Positions 24,834 through 33,674 are shown, numbered from the stretch's first letter. The stretch is DNA of 41,663 bases from Phycisphaerales bacterium Planc_01 (GCA_001603075.1 LVBB01000156.1:1-41663), one strand, 5' to 3'. Made by a program: numbers and translations. The notes: generated by a model not told the origin, from the letters alone.

Positions 24834-26050
24834 GCGGTCCCGCAAAACCCAACAGGCCCTCCGACACGACGGAGAACACAGGACACCGTCGCATTCGGTG
24901 GATCGTTCGCGGCATCTGCCTGGTTGCCGCCGTCGTCGTGCTCCTGGCAGCCCGACAAACGCGCTGGCCGGTCGTGATTCCAGCGATGAGCCCGTTCATT
25001 GCCGCATGCTCGATCCTGGCAACCCGCACCTTCAACGTCATAGCGGTCCTCGGGCTGGCCGTGGGGTTCATCGCCTTCTGGCGAGCCCGCTGGTTCTGCC
25101 GGTGGGTTTGTCCTCTGGGATTCTGCGCCGACGGCGTAAGCCGCATGGGCCGGCGATGCGGTCGAAAGCCAGCGAAGCGGCTCTCGGTCGGACGATGGAT
25201 CGTGCTGTTGACCCTGGCGGGCGCGTGCCTGGGCTATCCTGTGCTGCTGTGGCTGGACCCGCTGGCGATCTTCTCCGGCACGTTCGCATTCGCCGCCTGG
25301 CCAGCCATCGTCCCCCTGCTGACCCTCCTGGCGCTGAGCTTCATGTGGCCGCACATCTGGTGCGGCCGTGTCTGCCCATTGGGAGCCTTTCAGGACGTGC
25401 TCGCCTCCCTGGCCCGGCGCATCCGCAGGCGAACCAGCGAAGGTTCTCCGCCACAGCGATGGAGTCTGCCTGTCGCCCGGCGAACTGTGCTTGGCATCGG
25501 TGCCGGCGCAGCATTGGCCTCGACAGCGCGTCTCGCCCATCGGCCCGCATCGCGGCCAGTGCGTCCGCCGGGTGCAATCGACGAGCCGGGGCTTCTCGGT
25601 GTCTGTATCCGCTGCGGCAACTGCATTCGCGCATGCCCGACCCGCATCATTGAGCCGTCGCTCGGTCGGCATGGAGTGGCGAGCCTCCTGACACCCGTCC
25701 TTCAATTCCGAGAGAACTACTGCTTGGTCGATTGCACGAAGTGCATGGAGGTCTGCCCCAGTGGCGCGCTGATCCGCCTGTCGGCCGAGGGCAAGGCCAG
25801 CAAACCCATCGGGCTACCCGAGGTCGATATGAACGTGTGCTTGTTGGGGGCAGACCGCGAGTGCGCGGAATGCCGCCGGTGGTGTCCGCATGAAGCGATT
25901 CGCTACGTGTGGTCTGAGAGCGAGTACACGCTCATCCCGCAGATCGATCCACAGAAGTGCACCGGCTGCGGCGCTTGTGAGGCGGTCTGTCCCACGAAAC
26001 CGAAGAAGGCCATCGTCGTTGTGCCCCTGGCTGATTCGCCTCGCGGTTAA
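24830..26050 (+). CDS. NapH-NapG-like fusion: membrane protein plus four-cluster ferredoxin
   Basis: Starts at a GTG overlapping the stop of the FAD oxidoreductase (GTGA), with AGGAGG ten bases upstream. The 406-residue product appears to join two usually separate proteins. Residues 20-190 are NapH-like, with about four membrane segments and the two C-x3-CP motifs (C90/C94, C178/C182). At 217-232 an RR-led hydrophobic segment (ARRTVLGIGAGAALAS) resembles a Tat signal. After it comes a NapG/MauM-like ferredoxin, including RPPGAI before the first cluster (CIRCGNCIRACP, C259-C269) as in NapG, then clusters at C298-C309, C337-C352 and C377-C387. NapGH pass quinol electrons to a periplasmic partner; here the partner may be the adjacent Tat flavoprotein. 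It converges on rnr with a 16-bp gap. Confidence 0.87.
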   Translation: MSGPAKPNRPSDTTENTGHRRIRWIVRGICLVAAVVVLLAARQTRWPVVIPAMSPFIAACSILATRTFNVIAVLGLAVGFIAFWRARWFCRWVCPLGFCADGVSRMGRRCGRKPAKRLSVGRWIVLLTLAGACLGYPVLLWLDPLAIFSGTFAFAAWPAIVPLLTLLALSFMWPHIWCGRVCPLGAFQDVLASLARRIRRRTSEGSPPQRWSLPVARRTVLGIGAGAALASTARLAHRPASRPVRPPGAIDEPGLLGVCIRCGNCIRACPTRIIEPSLGRHGVASLLTPVLQFRENYCLVDCTKCMEVCPSGALIRLSAEGKASKPIGLPEVDMNVCLLGADRECAECRRWCPHEAIRYVWSESEYTLIPQIDPQKCTGCGACEAVCPTKPKKAIVVVPLADSPRG

Positions 26051-26066
26051 GGTCTCGCAGCAGACG

Positions 26067-28292
26067 CTACTTGTGCCTCTTCTTCTTCGTCTGAGGCTTG
26101 CGGGCCGACTTGCGAGCGTTTCGGCGAGGCTTGCGGTCGGATTCGCGTCGCGACTTGCCTCGGCCCTCGCCCAGCAACGTCACGGGGGCAAGGTTCAACT
26201 GGCGTCCCGGCACGTTGACCGAGACGATGCGGACGTGCATGGGCTGGCCCAGATGGACCTCCTGGCCGCTGCGCTCGCCGACGACGCACTGGGCGGGCTT
26301 GTTGAGCTGCCACTTGTCGGGTCCAAGGTCTTCGAATTTGATGAGTCCCTCGATCCCGAATTTGCGCGACTGGACGAACAGCCCGAACCCGGCCAGTCCC
26401 GTCACGACGCAGTCCAGCTCTTCGCCGACCCGCTTGCTGAGCATTTGCAGGGTGAGCACGGCGACGAGATCGCGCTCGGCGTCTTCGGCCCGCTGCTCGG
26501 TGAAGGTGATGTGCTTGCCCACCGCGGCCAGGTCCTGACCGGCGGCGATCTGCCTGGCGGTGTCCATGCGGTCCTGGAGGTAGAACTGCAACTGCCGATG
26601 CACAAGCAGGTCCGCGTACCGGCGGATGGGACTGGTGAAATGGCAGTAGTGCGTCGAGGCCAGGGCATAGTGACCGATGTGCAGCGGCGCATACTGGGCC
26701 TTCTCGAAGCTCCTCAGGACGACGAGATTGACTGCCAGCGAGCGCTCCGCGTCCTTGACGGAATCGAGCAGGTCCTGAATGGCCCTGCGATCCGGGTTAC
26801 GCGGCATGGGGAAGCCCATCGTGCGAAGCAGCTTGGAGAGGTTCTTGATGCTCAGGACATCGGGCTCGGGGTGAATGCGGCGCATGAACGGCACGTCGAG
26901 CCGGTCGAGCAGCGAGGCGACGGCGTCGTTGGCCTCGACCATGAACATCTCGATGATCGTGTGCGGATAGCTGTTGTCGGCGGGATGGGCATCCACGACC
27001 TGGCCCGACTCGTCGAAGTCCAACTCGGGCTCGGGCAGATCGAGATGGAGCATTCCGTTCTCGATCCGGCGTTTCTCGATCCGGCGGGCCAGCGCCTCCA
27101 TTCTGCCGAGCAACTGGATGACCTCGGGCTTGGCGCCCTTGGTGTGGCCCTTGAGAATGCGGTCGGCCAATTCGTAGGTCAGCCGGGCCTTGGAGCGAAT
27201 GATGCTGTTGGCGAAGCGGCGATGCAGGATCTTGCCCGCATCGTCGTAGGTGATGTAGACACTCTTGGCGAACCGGGGCTGGTCGGGCTGGAGGCTGCAA
27301 ATGCCGTTGCTGAGGACCTCGGGCAGCATGGGAATCGTCTTGCCCGGCAGGTAGACGCTGTTGCCCCGAAGGCGAGCCTCTTCGTCCAGCGGCGAGCCGG
27401 CCGGGATGAAGTGGCTGACGTCGGCGATGTGAACGCCGAGCACCCAGTTCCCATCGGCGTCGGTTTCCAGGCTGATGGCGTCGTCGAAGTCCTTGGCGTC
27501 GGGCGGGTCGATCGTGACGATCATCTTGTCGGCGATGTCTTCCCGCTCGGCGCCGGGTTCGGCTCCGAACGCGGCAGCGGCACGGCGGGCCTGTTCGACA
27601 CATTCTTCGTCAAATGCGCCGGGCAGGTGAAACTGCCGTATGGCCGCCTGAATCTCGGTGTCGTACTGCCCCGCGCGGCCGAGCACTTCGACGATAACGC
27701 CACGGGCGAGGTACCGTTCCGTCGGATAGGAGAGGATCTCGACGACGACCTTGTCCTTCTCCCTGGCGTTCTTGGCCGTAACGTCCTCGACGACGATCGG
27801 CTCGATGAACCGGTTGCCGTCCGGCTGGACGATCCACGCTTCCGGGTGCCGGGTCAGGGTGCCGACGAACTGATTGTCGGCGCGTTCGAGCACCTCGATG
27901 ATCTCGCCGGTGTATCGCGTCTCGCCGGCTCGCTTGCCCCTGCGCGTGGCCTTGGCCAGAACGGTATCGCCGGTCATGGCGTCGCCGGTGCTGTCGGGCG
28001 GAATGAACAGATCGCCGTGCGCGTTCGCCTCAAGGGGCACGACGAACCCGAACCCCTTGGCGTTCTTGCGGAAGGTGCCCACGATCTGGCCGGCCATCGA
28101 GGGCAGGGTCACGAGGTTGCCGCCCCCGATGACGACGTGTCCGGCGCGGCGCAGCTCTTCGAAGGCTGCCTTGAACTCGGGATAGGCGTCGGATTCCACG
28201 CCGAGCGACCTGGCCAATTGCGCCGCCTTCACAGGGGTGTAGTCGGCGTGCTGGAGCAGCTTGACGATCCGGTCTCGATACACATTCGGCAT
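26067..28292 (-). CDS. rnr: Ribonuclease R
   Basis: A 741-residue 3'-5' exoribonuclease of the RNase II/R family. The N-terminal winged-helix (RDRIVKLLQHADYTPVKAAQLA), cold-shock domains (KGFGFVVPLEANAHGDLFIP), RNB catalytic core (TIDPPDAKDFDDAISLE, then HFTSPIRRYADLLVHR) and a C-terminal S1 domain (VVTGLAGFGLFVQSRKFGIE) are all present. The final 25 residues are Lys/Arg rich, as in RNase R proteins that bind structured RNA. The active-site aspartates in DPPDAKDFDD are intact. The ATG at 28292 (MPNVYRDRIV) is preferred; another in-frame start eight residues earlier exists. It lies downstream of rpsT on the minus strand, separated by 126 nt that contain a strong hairpin. Confidence 0.95.
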   Translation of the reverse strand: MPNVYRDRIVKLLQHADYTPVKAAQLARSLGVESDAYPEFKAAFEELRRAGHVVIGGGNLVTLPSMAGQIVGTFRKNAKGFGFVVPLEANAHGDLFIPPDSTGDAMTGDTVLAKATRRGKRAGETRYTGEIIEVLERADNQFVGTLTRHPEAWIVQPDGNRFIEPIVVEDVTAKNAREKDKVVVEILSYPTERYLARGVIVEVLGRAGQYDTEIQAAIRQFHLPGAFDEECVEQARRAAAAFGAEPGAEREDIADKMIVTIDPPDAKDFDDAISLETDADGNWVLGVHIADVSHFIPAGSPLDEEARLRGNSVYLPGKTIPMLPEVLSNGICSLQPDQPRFAKSVYITYDDAGKILHRRFANSIIRSKARLTYELADRILKGHTKGAKPEVIQLLGRMEALARRIEKRRIENGMLHLDLPEPELDFDESGQVVDAHPADNSYPHTIIEMFMVEANDAVASLLDRLDVPFMRRIHPEPDVLSIKNLSKLLRTMGFPMPRNPDRRAIQDLLDSVKDAERSLAVNLVVLRSFEKAQYAPLHIGHYALASTHYCHFTSPIRRYADLLVHRQLQFYLQDRMDTARQIAAGQDLAAVGKHITFTEQRAEDAERDLVAVLTLQMLSKRVGEELDCVVTGLAGFGLFVQSRKFGIEGLIKFEDLGPDKWQLNKPAQCVVGERSGQEVHLGQPMHVRIVSVNVPGRQLNLAPVTLLGEGRGKSRRESDRKPRRNARKSARKPQTKKKRHK

Positions 28293-28310
28293 AAGCCACC
28301 CCAACGAAAG

Positions 28311-28346
28311 CAGCACCCAACCGATCAGGTCATCGATTGGGTGCTG
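28311..28346. other. Strong hairpin between rpsT and rnr
   Basis: A perfect 10-bp stem (cagcacccaa / ttgggtgctg) continued after one mismatch by cgat/atcg, loop of 6 nt. It lies 19 nt upstream of the rnr ATG. The T tract is on the plus-strand side (gatttt), so on the rpsT-rnr transcript it may be a processing or attenuation element. Confidence 0.6.
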
Positions 28347-28418
28347 ACGATTTTCCCTACGACGTTATTGCCCACAGTCGTCCATACCAGACGCCGTGCA
28401 GGCCGTTTGGCACAGCGT

Positions 28419-28700
28419 CTAACTGGTCTGCTGCTTGGCCTTCAGGGCGTTGAGCTTCCTGGCCAGCCGGGATTTCTTCCGGGCGGCCGTCTTCTTGTGC
28501 ATCGTGCTCGTGGCGGCAACCTTGTCCAGCTTCTTGACCGTCGCCCGGAACTCCGTATCGGCCGCCTCGACGTTGCCTGTGCTCAGGGCGGTCTCGAGAC
28601 GCTTGACCTGCGTCTTGACCTGGCTCCTGCGGGCCCGGTTGATCACTCGCTTCTTGGCGTTCTGTCTGACTCTCTTCTTCGCTGATAACGAATGTGCCAC
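28419..28700 (-). CDS. rpsT: 30S ribosomal protein S20
   Basis: A 93-residue basic protein matching S20: MAHSLSAKKRVRQNAKKR, RARRSQVKTQVKRLETAL, KVAATSTMHKKTAARKKSRL. S20 binds 16S rRNA helices in the small subunit. The start is GTG at 28700, with AGGAGA six to seven bases upstream, which fixes the start. It lies 39 nt downstream of the TPR protein gene on the same strand, and the TAG stop touches a mismatched hairpin (28390-28419). In some bacteria S20 has a weak or non-ATG start used in autoregulation; the GTG here would be compatible. Confidence 0.96.
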   Translation of the reverse strand: MAHSLSAKKRVRQNAKKRVINRARRSQVKTQVKRLETALSTGNVEAADTEFRATVKKLDKVAATSTMHKKTAARKKSRLARKLNALKAKQQTS

Positions 28701-28739
28701 GTTGTTCTCCTGGTCGTCCTAAAAACGCTGTTTCACAAC

Positions 28740-30905
28740 TCACTGAGAGGTTGGTCCACGCGATCCGAGATCGCCGGACGGGGCGTCGGGTCCCGTCAAT
28801 CGCGACTCCGCCCGCAACCGGTCCACCCGTTCACTGACGTCTTTGTACCCGAAATCGAGCTGGGCAATCCGACGGTACAACTCCAGCGCCCGTTCCTGAT
28901 CGCCCTGCGACTCATGGGCCAAGGCGAGATTATACCGCAATTCCTTGGCGATTGCATCATCTTTTATTTCATAAGAATCGATGGCCCTGGAAAAGACGTC
29001 GATGGCATCAGCATACCAGCCCTTCTTGTAGAAGCAATAGCCGATCTTGTCCATCGCGGCGATCCGCCGGCGCGGATCCTTCTGGGCGTCCTGGAACAGC
29101 GGGATGGCCTCGTTGTACCGCTCGTTGCGCATCAGACGCAGGGCGTATTCATACTTGGCGGCCAGGTCCGTGGGGTAATTCTCCACACAGAGCCGGTAGT
29201 GCTCCAGCTCGGTGCGTCCCAGGGTCTCGGTCAGTTCGCGAACCCCGGCCTTGGCCGCCGGGTCCGACGGCCGGGCCTTGAGAAGCTTCTTGGCGGCCCG
29301 AAGCTTACGCCGGACCTGCCGGATTTGCAGTAGACCCGCTCGCTCCTGGAACCGAAAGTCCTTGCGGGCCTCCGCCGCATCGCGGAGCAGTTGAATCGCC
29401 TCGTTCTCCCCGTCGTCGGTCTCCAGGTCCGCCAGGGCATCGGCCAGAGCGAAGACGTTCTTGGCCAGCTCCGGGTCGGCGGCGTAGGCCGTGCGGGACT
29501 CCTCGACCGCGCTGAGCCGGTAGTCCTCGGTCTTGATCATCCGGTCCTGAGAGTACAGGCGGGCCTGCGTCTCGCGGTCGCGGATCGACTGGCGGAAGTC
29601 CCCTTCGACGTCATACTTGCCCCTGGACATCGTCAACTCGGCCGAGAGGTTTTTGAACTCGTCGGCCAATTCCTTGTCGTCGGGTTTCATCCGAGCGGCC
29701 CGCTGGCAGGCGGCCACCGCCTTGTCGTACTGCCCCATCGCCTTGTAGCAGTCCTTCAGGAGCAGATACGTCTGGAGAGAGGGTTTCTCGATCGCGTTGT
29801 TGGTCTGGAAGATCAGATTGGCAATCCAGTGCGCGGTGCGGTGGTATCCTCCGTCAACCGCCGCCCTGAGCATGGCCTCAGCGTAAGGCGTATGATCGGG
29901 GTCCTTGGCAAAGAGGTACTCGGCGTTGAGCATCTGTTCGAGCGGGGTCTTGCCCCGCAGGCGTTTGACCCGCTCGACCATCGAAGGCTTCTTGCCGCCC
30001 CGCCCTCGCCGCTGGAGCCCCAGCTCGCACAGGGGCAGGTGTCCGTCTTCGAGGGCATCGGGGGCCCGCTGGAGGCCGTCGAGGTACATCTCGATGGCAT
30101 AGTCGTAATTCTTGCTCTCGGCGGCCTTGCGCGCCTTCTCGAAGAACGTTCTGGCGGAGGCCAGATCGCCCTGATCCAGGGGACCGGCCAGCAGCGCTTC
30201 CTGCGGAGCGGCCTCGGTCGGCTCCTGGTCCTGCGGCGGCTGTGCCGCGTTGGCATGGACGCGAGTCCGCTTCGGCCGCATCTTGGCGGCATGCGACGCC
30301 TGAGCGGAAGCCACGGGTGAGCCAGTGCCGTTGCGACGGCCGGCCCCAAGCTTCTCGGCCAGACGCTTGAGGTCATCGACAAGGATCAGGTCGTTGGGTT
30401 TGAGCCGAGCGGCACGCTGGCAGGCGGCCGCCGCGCGATCGATCTGCCCGATGGCCTCATAGGAGTCCTTCAGAAGGATATAGACGGCCACCGAGGGTTT
30501 CTTGGCGTTGTTGTTGGCCAGGAACATCAGGTCGGCGATCCACTTGGCCGTCTCGCGATAGCGCCCGGCCACCGCGGCGCGAAGCACCGCCTCCCCATAA
30601 GCCAGATGCTGAGGGTCTTTGGCGAGAAGATACTCGGCATTGAGCATCTTCTCCAGCGGCGTGTCCCCCTCGGAAAGCCTGCGCTCGACCTCCTCGGGCG
30701 ACGGCTTGCTTGCGCCCCGTTCGTCTCGCTTCAGAGCAAGGACCCGCAACTCCACATGGCCGCCCTCGACGGTGTCGGGGCTTCGCCTCAGCCCGTCCAG
30801 GTACGCATCGATGGCCCGGTCGAAATCGCCCGCCTCATAGGCCTGGCGAGCTCGTTCGAAATAGGCCTCAGCCTGCGCTTGTGCTTGAGCATCCGGTTCG
30901 GGCAT
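28740..30905 (-). CDS. TPR-repeat protein with a large internal duplication
   Basis: A 721-residue soluble protein made mainly of tetratricopeptide-type helices. Residues about 14-187 and 252-424 are two diverged copies of one 174-residue module, each with AYLDGL/MYLDGL, MLNAEYL.AKDP and ACQRAAR.KP at an offset of 238-239 residues. The copies are joined by a low-complexity linker (about 188-250). Residues 440-700 carry further TPR-like helices (LAAKYEYALRLMRNERYNEAIPLFQDA; DAIDVFSRAID). There is no signal peptide or membrane segment. TPR proteins are usually scaffolds; the partner here is unknown. The gene is transcribed towards rpsT, so it may be co-transcribed with ribosomal protein S20. 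Confidence 0.85.
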   Translation of the reverse strand: MPEPDAQAQAQAEAYFERARQAYEAGDFDRAIDAYLDGLRRSPDTVEGGHVELRVLALKRDERGASKPSPEEVERRLSEGDTPLEKMLNAEYLLAKDPQHLAYGEAVLRAAVAGRYRETAKWIADLMFLANNNAKKPSVAVYILLKDSYEAIGQIDRAAAACQRAARLKPNDLILVDDLKRLAEKLGAGRRNGTGSPVASAQASHAAKMRPKRTRVHANAAQPPQDQEPTEAAPQEALLAGPLDQGDLASARTFFEKARKAAESKNYDYAIEMYLDGLQRAPDALEDGHLPLCELGLQRRGRGGKKPSMVERVKRLRGKTPLEQMLNAEYLFAKDPDHTPYAEAMLRAAVDGGYHRTAHWIANLIFQTNNAIEKPSLQTYLLLKDCYKAMGQYDKAVAACQRAARMKPDDKELADEFKNLSAELTMSRGKYDVEGDFRQSIRDRETQARLYSQDRMIKTEDYRLSAVEESRTAYAADPELAKNVFALADALADLETDDGENEAIQLLRDAAEARKDFRFQERAGLLQIRQVRRKLRAAKKLLKARPSDPAAKAGVRELTETLGRTELEHYRLCVENYPTDLAAKYEYALRLMRNERYNEAIPLFQDAQKDPRRRIAAMDKIGYCFYKKGWYADAIDVFSRAIDSYEIKDDAIAKELRYNLALAHESQGDQERALELYRRIAQLDFGYKDVSERVDRLRAESRLTGPDAPSGDLGSRGPTSQ

Positions 30906-30948
30906 AGCGACAAGTGGAATATCACCTCAAAAGGTCCGCAGCCAACTG

Positions 30949-30976
30949 ACTCTAATACTCGGCTGGATTTTGTCAA
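30949..30976 (-). promoter_or_regulatory. Candidate promoter of the TPR gene
   Basis: On the minus strand TTGACA (30971-30976), 16 bp, TAGAGT (30949-30954), about 44 nt upstream of the start. Confidence 0.45.
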
Positions 30977-30987
30977 CGAATAAATGC

Positions 30988-31016
30988 TTGTCTGAAAATG
31001 GCGGTCGTGATATAAG
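30988..31016 (+). promoter_or_regulatory. Sigma-70-like promoter of glyA, with overlapping palindrome
   Basis: TTGTCT (30988-30993), 17 bp, TATAAG (31011-31016). A CGTGA-N7-TCACG inverted repeat (31006-31022) spans the -10 box and could be a repressor site. A small hairpin (cgacc / ggtcg, 31036-31051) lies in the leader. Confidence 0.6.
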
Positions 31017-31093
31017 GTCACGCTTGCCGATTATCCGACCTTTATAGGTCGTAGGAGCCATTCGAAGAAGTGCCATTCAGGGAGACAACACGT

Positions 31094-32368
31094 ATGCAAA
31101 CCGCTCTGGAACAGTATGACCCTCAGATCTACGAACTGATACGGCAGGAAGAGGCCCGTCAGAGCGGCTCCATTCGCCTGATTCCTTCGGAAAACTACGT
31201 CTCGCGGGCCGTGATGATGGCCAGTTCGAGCTGTCTGACGAACAAGTACGCCGAGGGCTATCCCGGCAAACGCTACTACGAAGGCCAGCAGGTCACCGAT
31301 CTGATCGAGAAACTGGCTCAGGATCGGGCCAAGGAGCTGTTCAAGGCCGACCACGCCAACGTCCAGCCCTACTCGGGCTCGGTAGCCAACCTGGCCGCCT
31401 ATGCCGCCCTGATCGAGCCGGGCGACACGATCATGGGCATGTCCCTGTCCCATGGAGGGCACCTGACCCACGGCTGGAAGGTCTCACTGACGAGCAAGTT
31501 CTACAATTCCGTCCCCTACGAGGTGAACACGGAAACCGGCCTGCTCGACTACGACGCCATTCGCGACCTGGCCAAGAAGCATCGTCCGAAGATCATCATC
31601 TCCGGGGCAACGGCCTATCCGAGAATCATCGACTTCGAGATCTTCGGCCAGATCGCCAAGGAAGTCGGGGCGTACCTCGTCAGCGACATCGCCCACATCG
31701 CGGGCCTGGTGGTCGCCGGGATCCACAAGAGTCCCGTCCCCTATGCCGACGTGGTCTCGACAACGACCCATAAGACGCTTCGCGGCCCGCGCGGGGGCCT
31801 GCTGCTGTGCAAGTCCGAGCACGCCGCCAAGGTAGACAAGGCGGTCTTCCCCGGCCTTCAGGGCGGCCCGCACATGCACACCCTGACGGCCATCGCCGTG
31901 GCCATGGCCGAGGCCAATACGCCCGAGTTCGTCGCCTACGCCACCCAGGTCGCCAAGAACGCCAAGGCCATGGCCGCCAAACTGCTCGAACGTGGTTTCA
32001 AACTGGTCACCGGAGGGACCGATAACCACCTGATCCTCATCGATCTGAGGAACAAGCAGATCCCCGGCAAGAAGCTGGCCAAGGCCCTGGACAGAGCGCG
32101 GATCGTCAGCAACTACAACACCGTCCCTGGCGACCCGGCCCCGCCGTTCAACCCCAGCGGTCTGCGAATCGGAACGCCGGCGATCACCACACGCGGGATG
32201 AAAGAAGCCGAGGCCGAGCAGATCGCGACGTTCATTCACCGCGTGGTCGAGGACATCGACAACGAGTCGGTCATCGAGCAGATCGGCAAAGAGGTCTTGT
32301 TGTTGTGTTCGCAGTTCCCGGTGCCCGAGCACTTCATCATCCCTTCCCGGAACGGCGGTCCAAGGTAG
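31094..32368 (+). CDS. glyA: Serine hydroxymethyltransferase
   Basis: GlyA interconverts serine and glycine using tetrahydrofolate and PLP, supplying one-carbon units. The 424-residue protein has the PLP lysine K227 in VVSTTTHKTLRGPRGG, the substrate block YAEGYPGKRYYEG and ANVQPYSGSVANLAAYAAL, and the C-terminal RIGTPAITTRGM. The length is normal. The ATG at 31094 (MQTALEQYDPQ) has GGGAG ten bases upstream. The gene has its own promoter and is followed after 140 bp by a Gfo/Idh/MocA-like gene. No glycine riboswitch or other aptamer was recognised in the leader of about 70 nt. Confidence 0.97.
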   Translation: MQTALEQYDPQIYELIRQEEARQSGSIRLIPSENYVSRAVMMASSSCLTNKYAEGYPGKRYYEGQQVTDLIEKLAQDRAKELFKADHANVQPYSGSVANLAAYAALIEPGDTIMGMSLSHGGHLTHGWKVSLTSKFYNSVPYEVNTETGLLDYDAIRDLAKKHRPKIIISGATAYPRIIDFEIFGQIAKEVGAYLVSDIAHIAGLVVAGIHKSPVPYADVVSTTTHKTLRGPRGGLLLCKSEHAAKVDKAVFPGLQGGPHMHTLTAIAVAMAEANTPEFVAYATQVAKNAKAMAAKLLERGFKLVTGGTDNHLILIDLRNKQIPGKKLAKALDRARIVSNYNTVPGDPAPPFNPSGLRIGTPAITTRGMKEAEAEQIATFIHRVVEDIDNESVIEQIGKEVLLLCSQFPVPEHFIIPSRNGGPR

Positions 32369-32508
32369 GGGTCGACAAGCGTTCGGCAAGCACGGCGATG
32401 GAAGCCGGCAGGCGGAGAGTCCGACGACATGGTGCGGTCGAAGACGCCTTGCAGAGTGCAGGGCGGTGCGGCGGCGAACAGGGCCGGGGACCACGCGTAA
32501 CGTAGCAT

Positions 32509-33567
32509 ATGGCAGATCAGATGTTGACAGCGGGCGTACTCGGTTTGGGCAGGGACGGTGCCCTCCTCCTGGAGGCGGCCCGCCAGACCGGGCAGTTTCT
32601 CATCCGGGCCGTCGCGGATCAGGACCATCAGCGCATCGAGAAGGTTGCCGCCGAATTCGGCTGCGAGCCATACACCGATTACAGGCAGATGATCGTCCAG
32701 AACCAGCTCGACTGTCTTCTCGTGGCCGCCGACATTCACACCTGTGACGAACATCTCAAGACGGCGATCCGCAAGAAGTTCCATGTGCTCAAACTTGCTC
32801 CGCCGGCGCGGAACTACGAAGAGGCGATGGAATACGTCCAGATGGCCGAGTATGAGAAGGTCCGATTCGCGATCGGCAATCCCGCCCGCTTTCAATCCAG
32901 CTACATGACCGCGCACGAGCTGATCGCCCAGGGACACATCCGAAACGTATTCCTTGTAACCGCCTATGAGGAATCCACCGGCATCGACAGGCCAACCTGG
33001 CAAGCCGATCCTCGACTGGCCGGAGGCGGCGTGCTGTTGCACGATTGTCACCAGGTGGTCGATCAGATCCTCTGGAGCTTCTCGATCCCGCAGCAGGTAT
33101 ACGCCCTGACGACCAATCAGGCCCCCGACAAGCAGCAGCGGTTGTACTTGACCGAGGACACAGCCGTCGTATCCATGAAATTCACTGATGGGCTGACGGC
33201 CGGCATCATCGCGACGCGGCGCAGCGACAGGGGCCCGACGCGAACGGGCCTGCAGATCTACGGCAAGGGGGCGAGACTGACAGTCACAGATGAACGCGTC
33301 ATCCTCAGCACCGATTCGGGCCAGGAGGACCAGGTCTGGCAATATGAACAGACCGAGCAGGACGTGATGCAAAGACTGCTGTCCAGCTTCGCGCGGAGCG
33401 TCCATGATCCGGAGGCGCACCCACTGGTCAGCAGCGCCGCCGAGAACCTGAAGAACATGGCCGTGTTCGAATCGGCCTATCTGTCGGCACGGACGGGCTT
33501 CCCGGAAGAGCCGGTGAGGATCCTGCAAATCACGCGAAACGCCTCCGGAACCGCAACGAGCATTTGA
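32509..33567 (+). CDS. Gfo/Idh/MocA-family protein with altered EKP motif
   Basis: A 352-residue protein with a Rossmann N-terminus (AGVLGLGRDGALLLEA) and the DxxxxR-type and DCLLVAADIHTCDEHLKTAI region typical of NAD(P)-dependent sugar/inositol oxidoreductases. The C-terminal domain has GGGVLLHDCHQVVDQILW, retaining the His/Asp pair (H181, D185). The usual EKPxA segment reads LAPPA (96-100), so the catalytic Lys would be Ala97, unless K95 replaces it. The protein may bind but not oxidise, or may use an unusual chemistry. The ATG at 32509 has no good Shine-Dalgarno; an in-frame ATG four codons later is possible. It is likely in the same transcription unit as glyA, but could have its own promoter; substrate unknown. 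Confidence 0.85.
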   Translation: MADQMLTAGVLGLGRDGALLLEAARQTGQFLIRAVADQDHQRIEKVAAEFGCEPYTDYRQMIVQNQLDCLLVAADIHTCDEHLKTAIRKKFHVLKLAPPARNYEEAMEYVQMAEYEKVRFAIGNPARFQSSYMTAHELIAQGHIRNVFLVTAYEESTGIDRPTWQADPRLAGGGVLLHDCHQVVDQILWSFSIPQQVYALTTNQAPDKQQRLYLTEDTAVVSMKFTDGLTAGIIATRRSDRGPTRTGLQIYGKGARLTVTDERVILSTDSGQEDQVWQYEQTEQDVMQRLLSSFARSVHDPEAHPLVSSAAENLKNMAVFESAYLSARTGFPEEPVRILQITRNASGTATSI

Positions 33568-33592
33568 CAAGCCATCGGCGTTGGGGTATGCT
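33564..33592 (+). promoter_or_regulatory. Strong sigma-70-like promoter overlapping the upstream stop
   Basis: TTGACA (33564-33569) begins within the stop of the Gfo/Idh/MocA-like gene; then 17 bp and TATGCT (33587-33592). It would start the zinc-ribbon gene with a leader of about 75 nt. Confidence 0.65.
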
Positions 33593-33674
33593 TCGCCTGT
33601 GCGGTGTGGACGAAGGCATTTCGGTCGACGAGATCGTGCCAAGAGCGTCTATTTCGAGTCGGGAGGTTTGAGCC

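Noticed and set aside
25890-28685. Long plus-strand open frame opposite rnr and rpsT
   Set aside because: RNase R and S20 are unambiguous on the minus strand; the plus frame has no motif.
31017-31093. Possible glycine or other riboswitch in the glyA leader
   Set aside because: Only a 5-bp hairpin and a short palindrome are visible; no aptamer core could be recognised.
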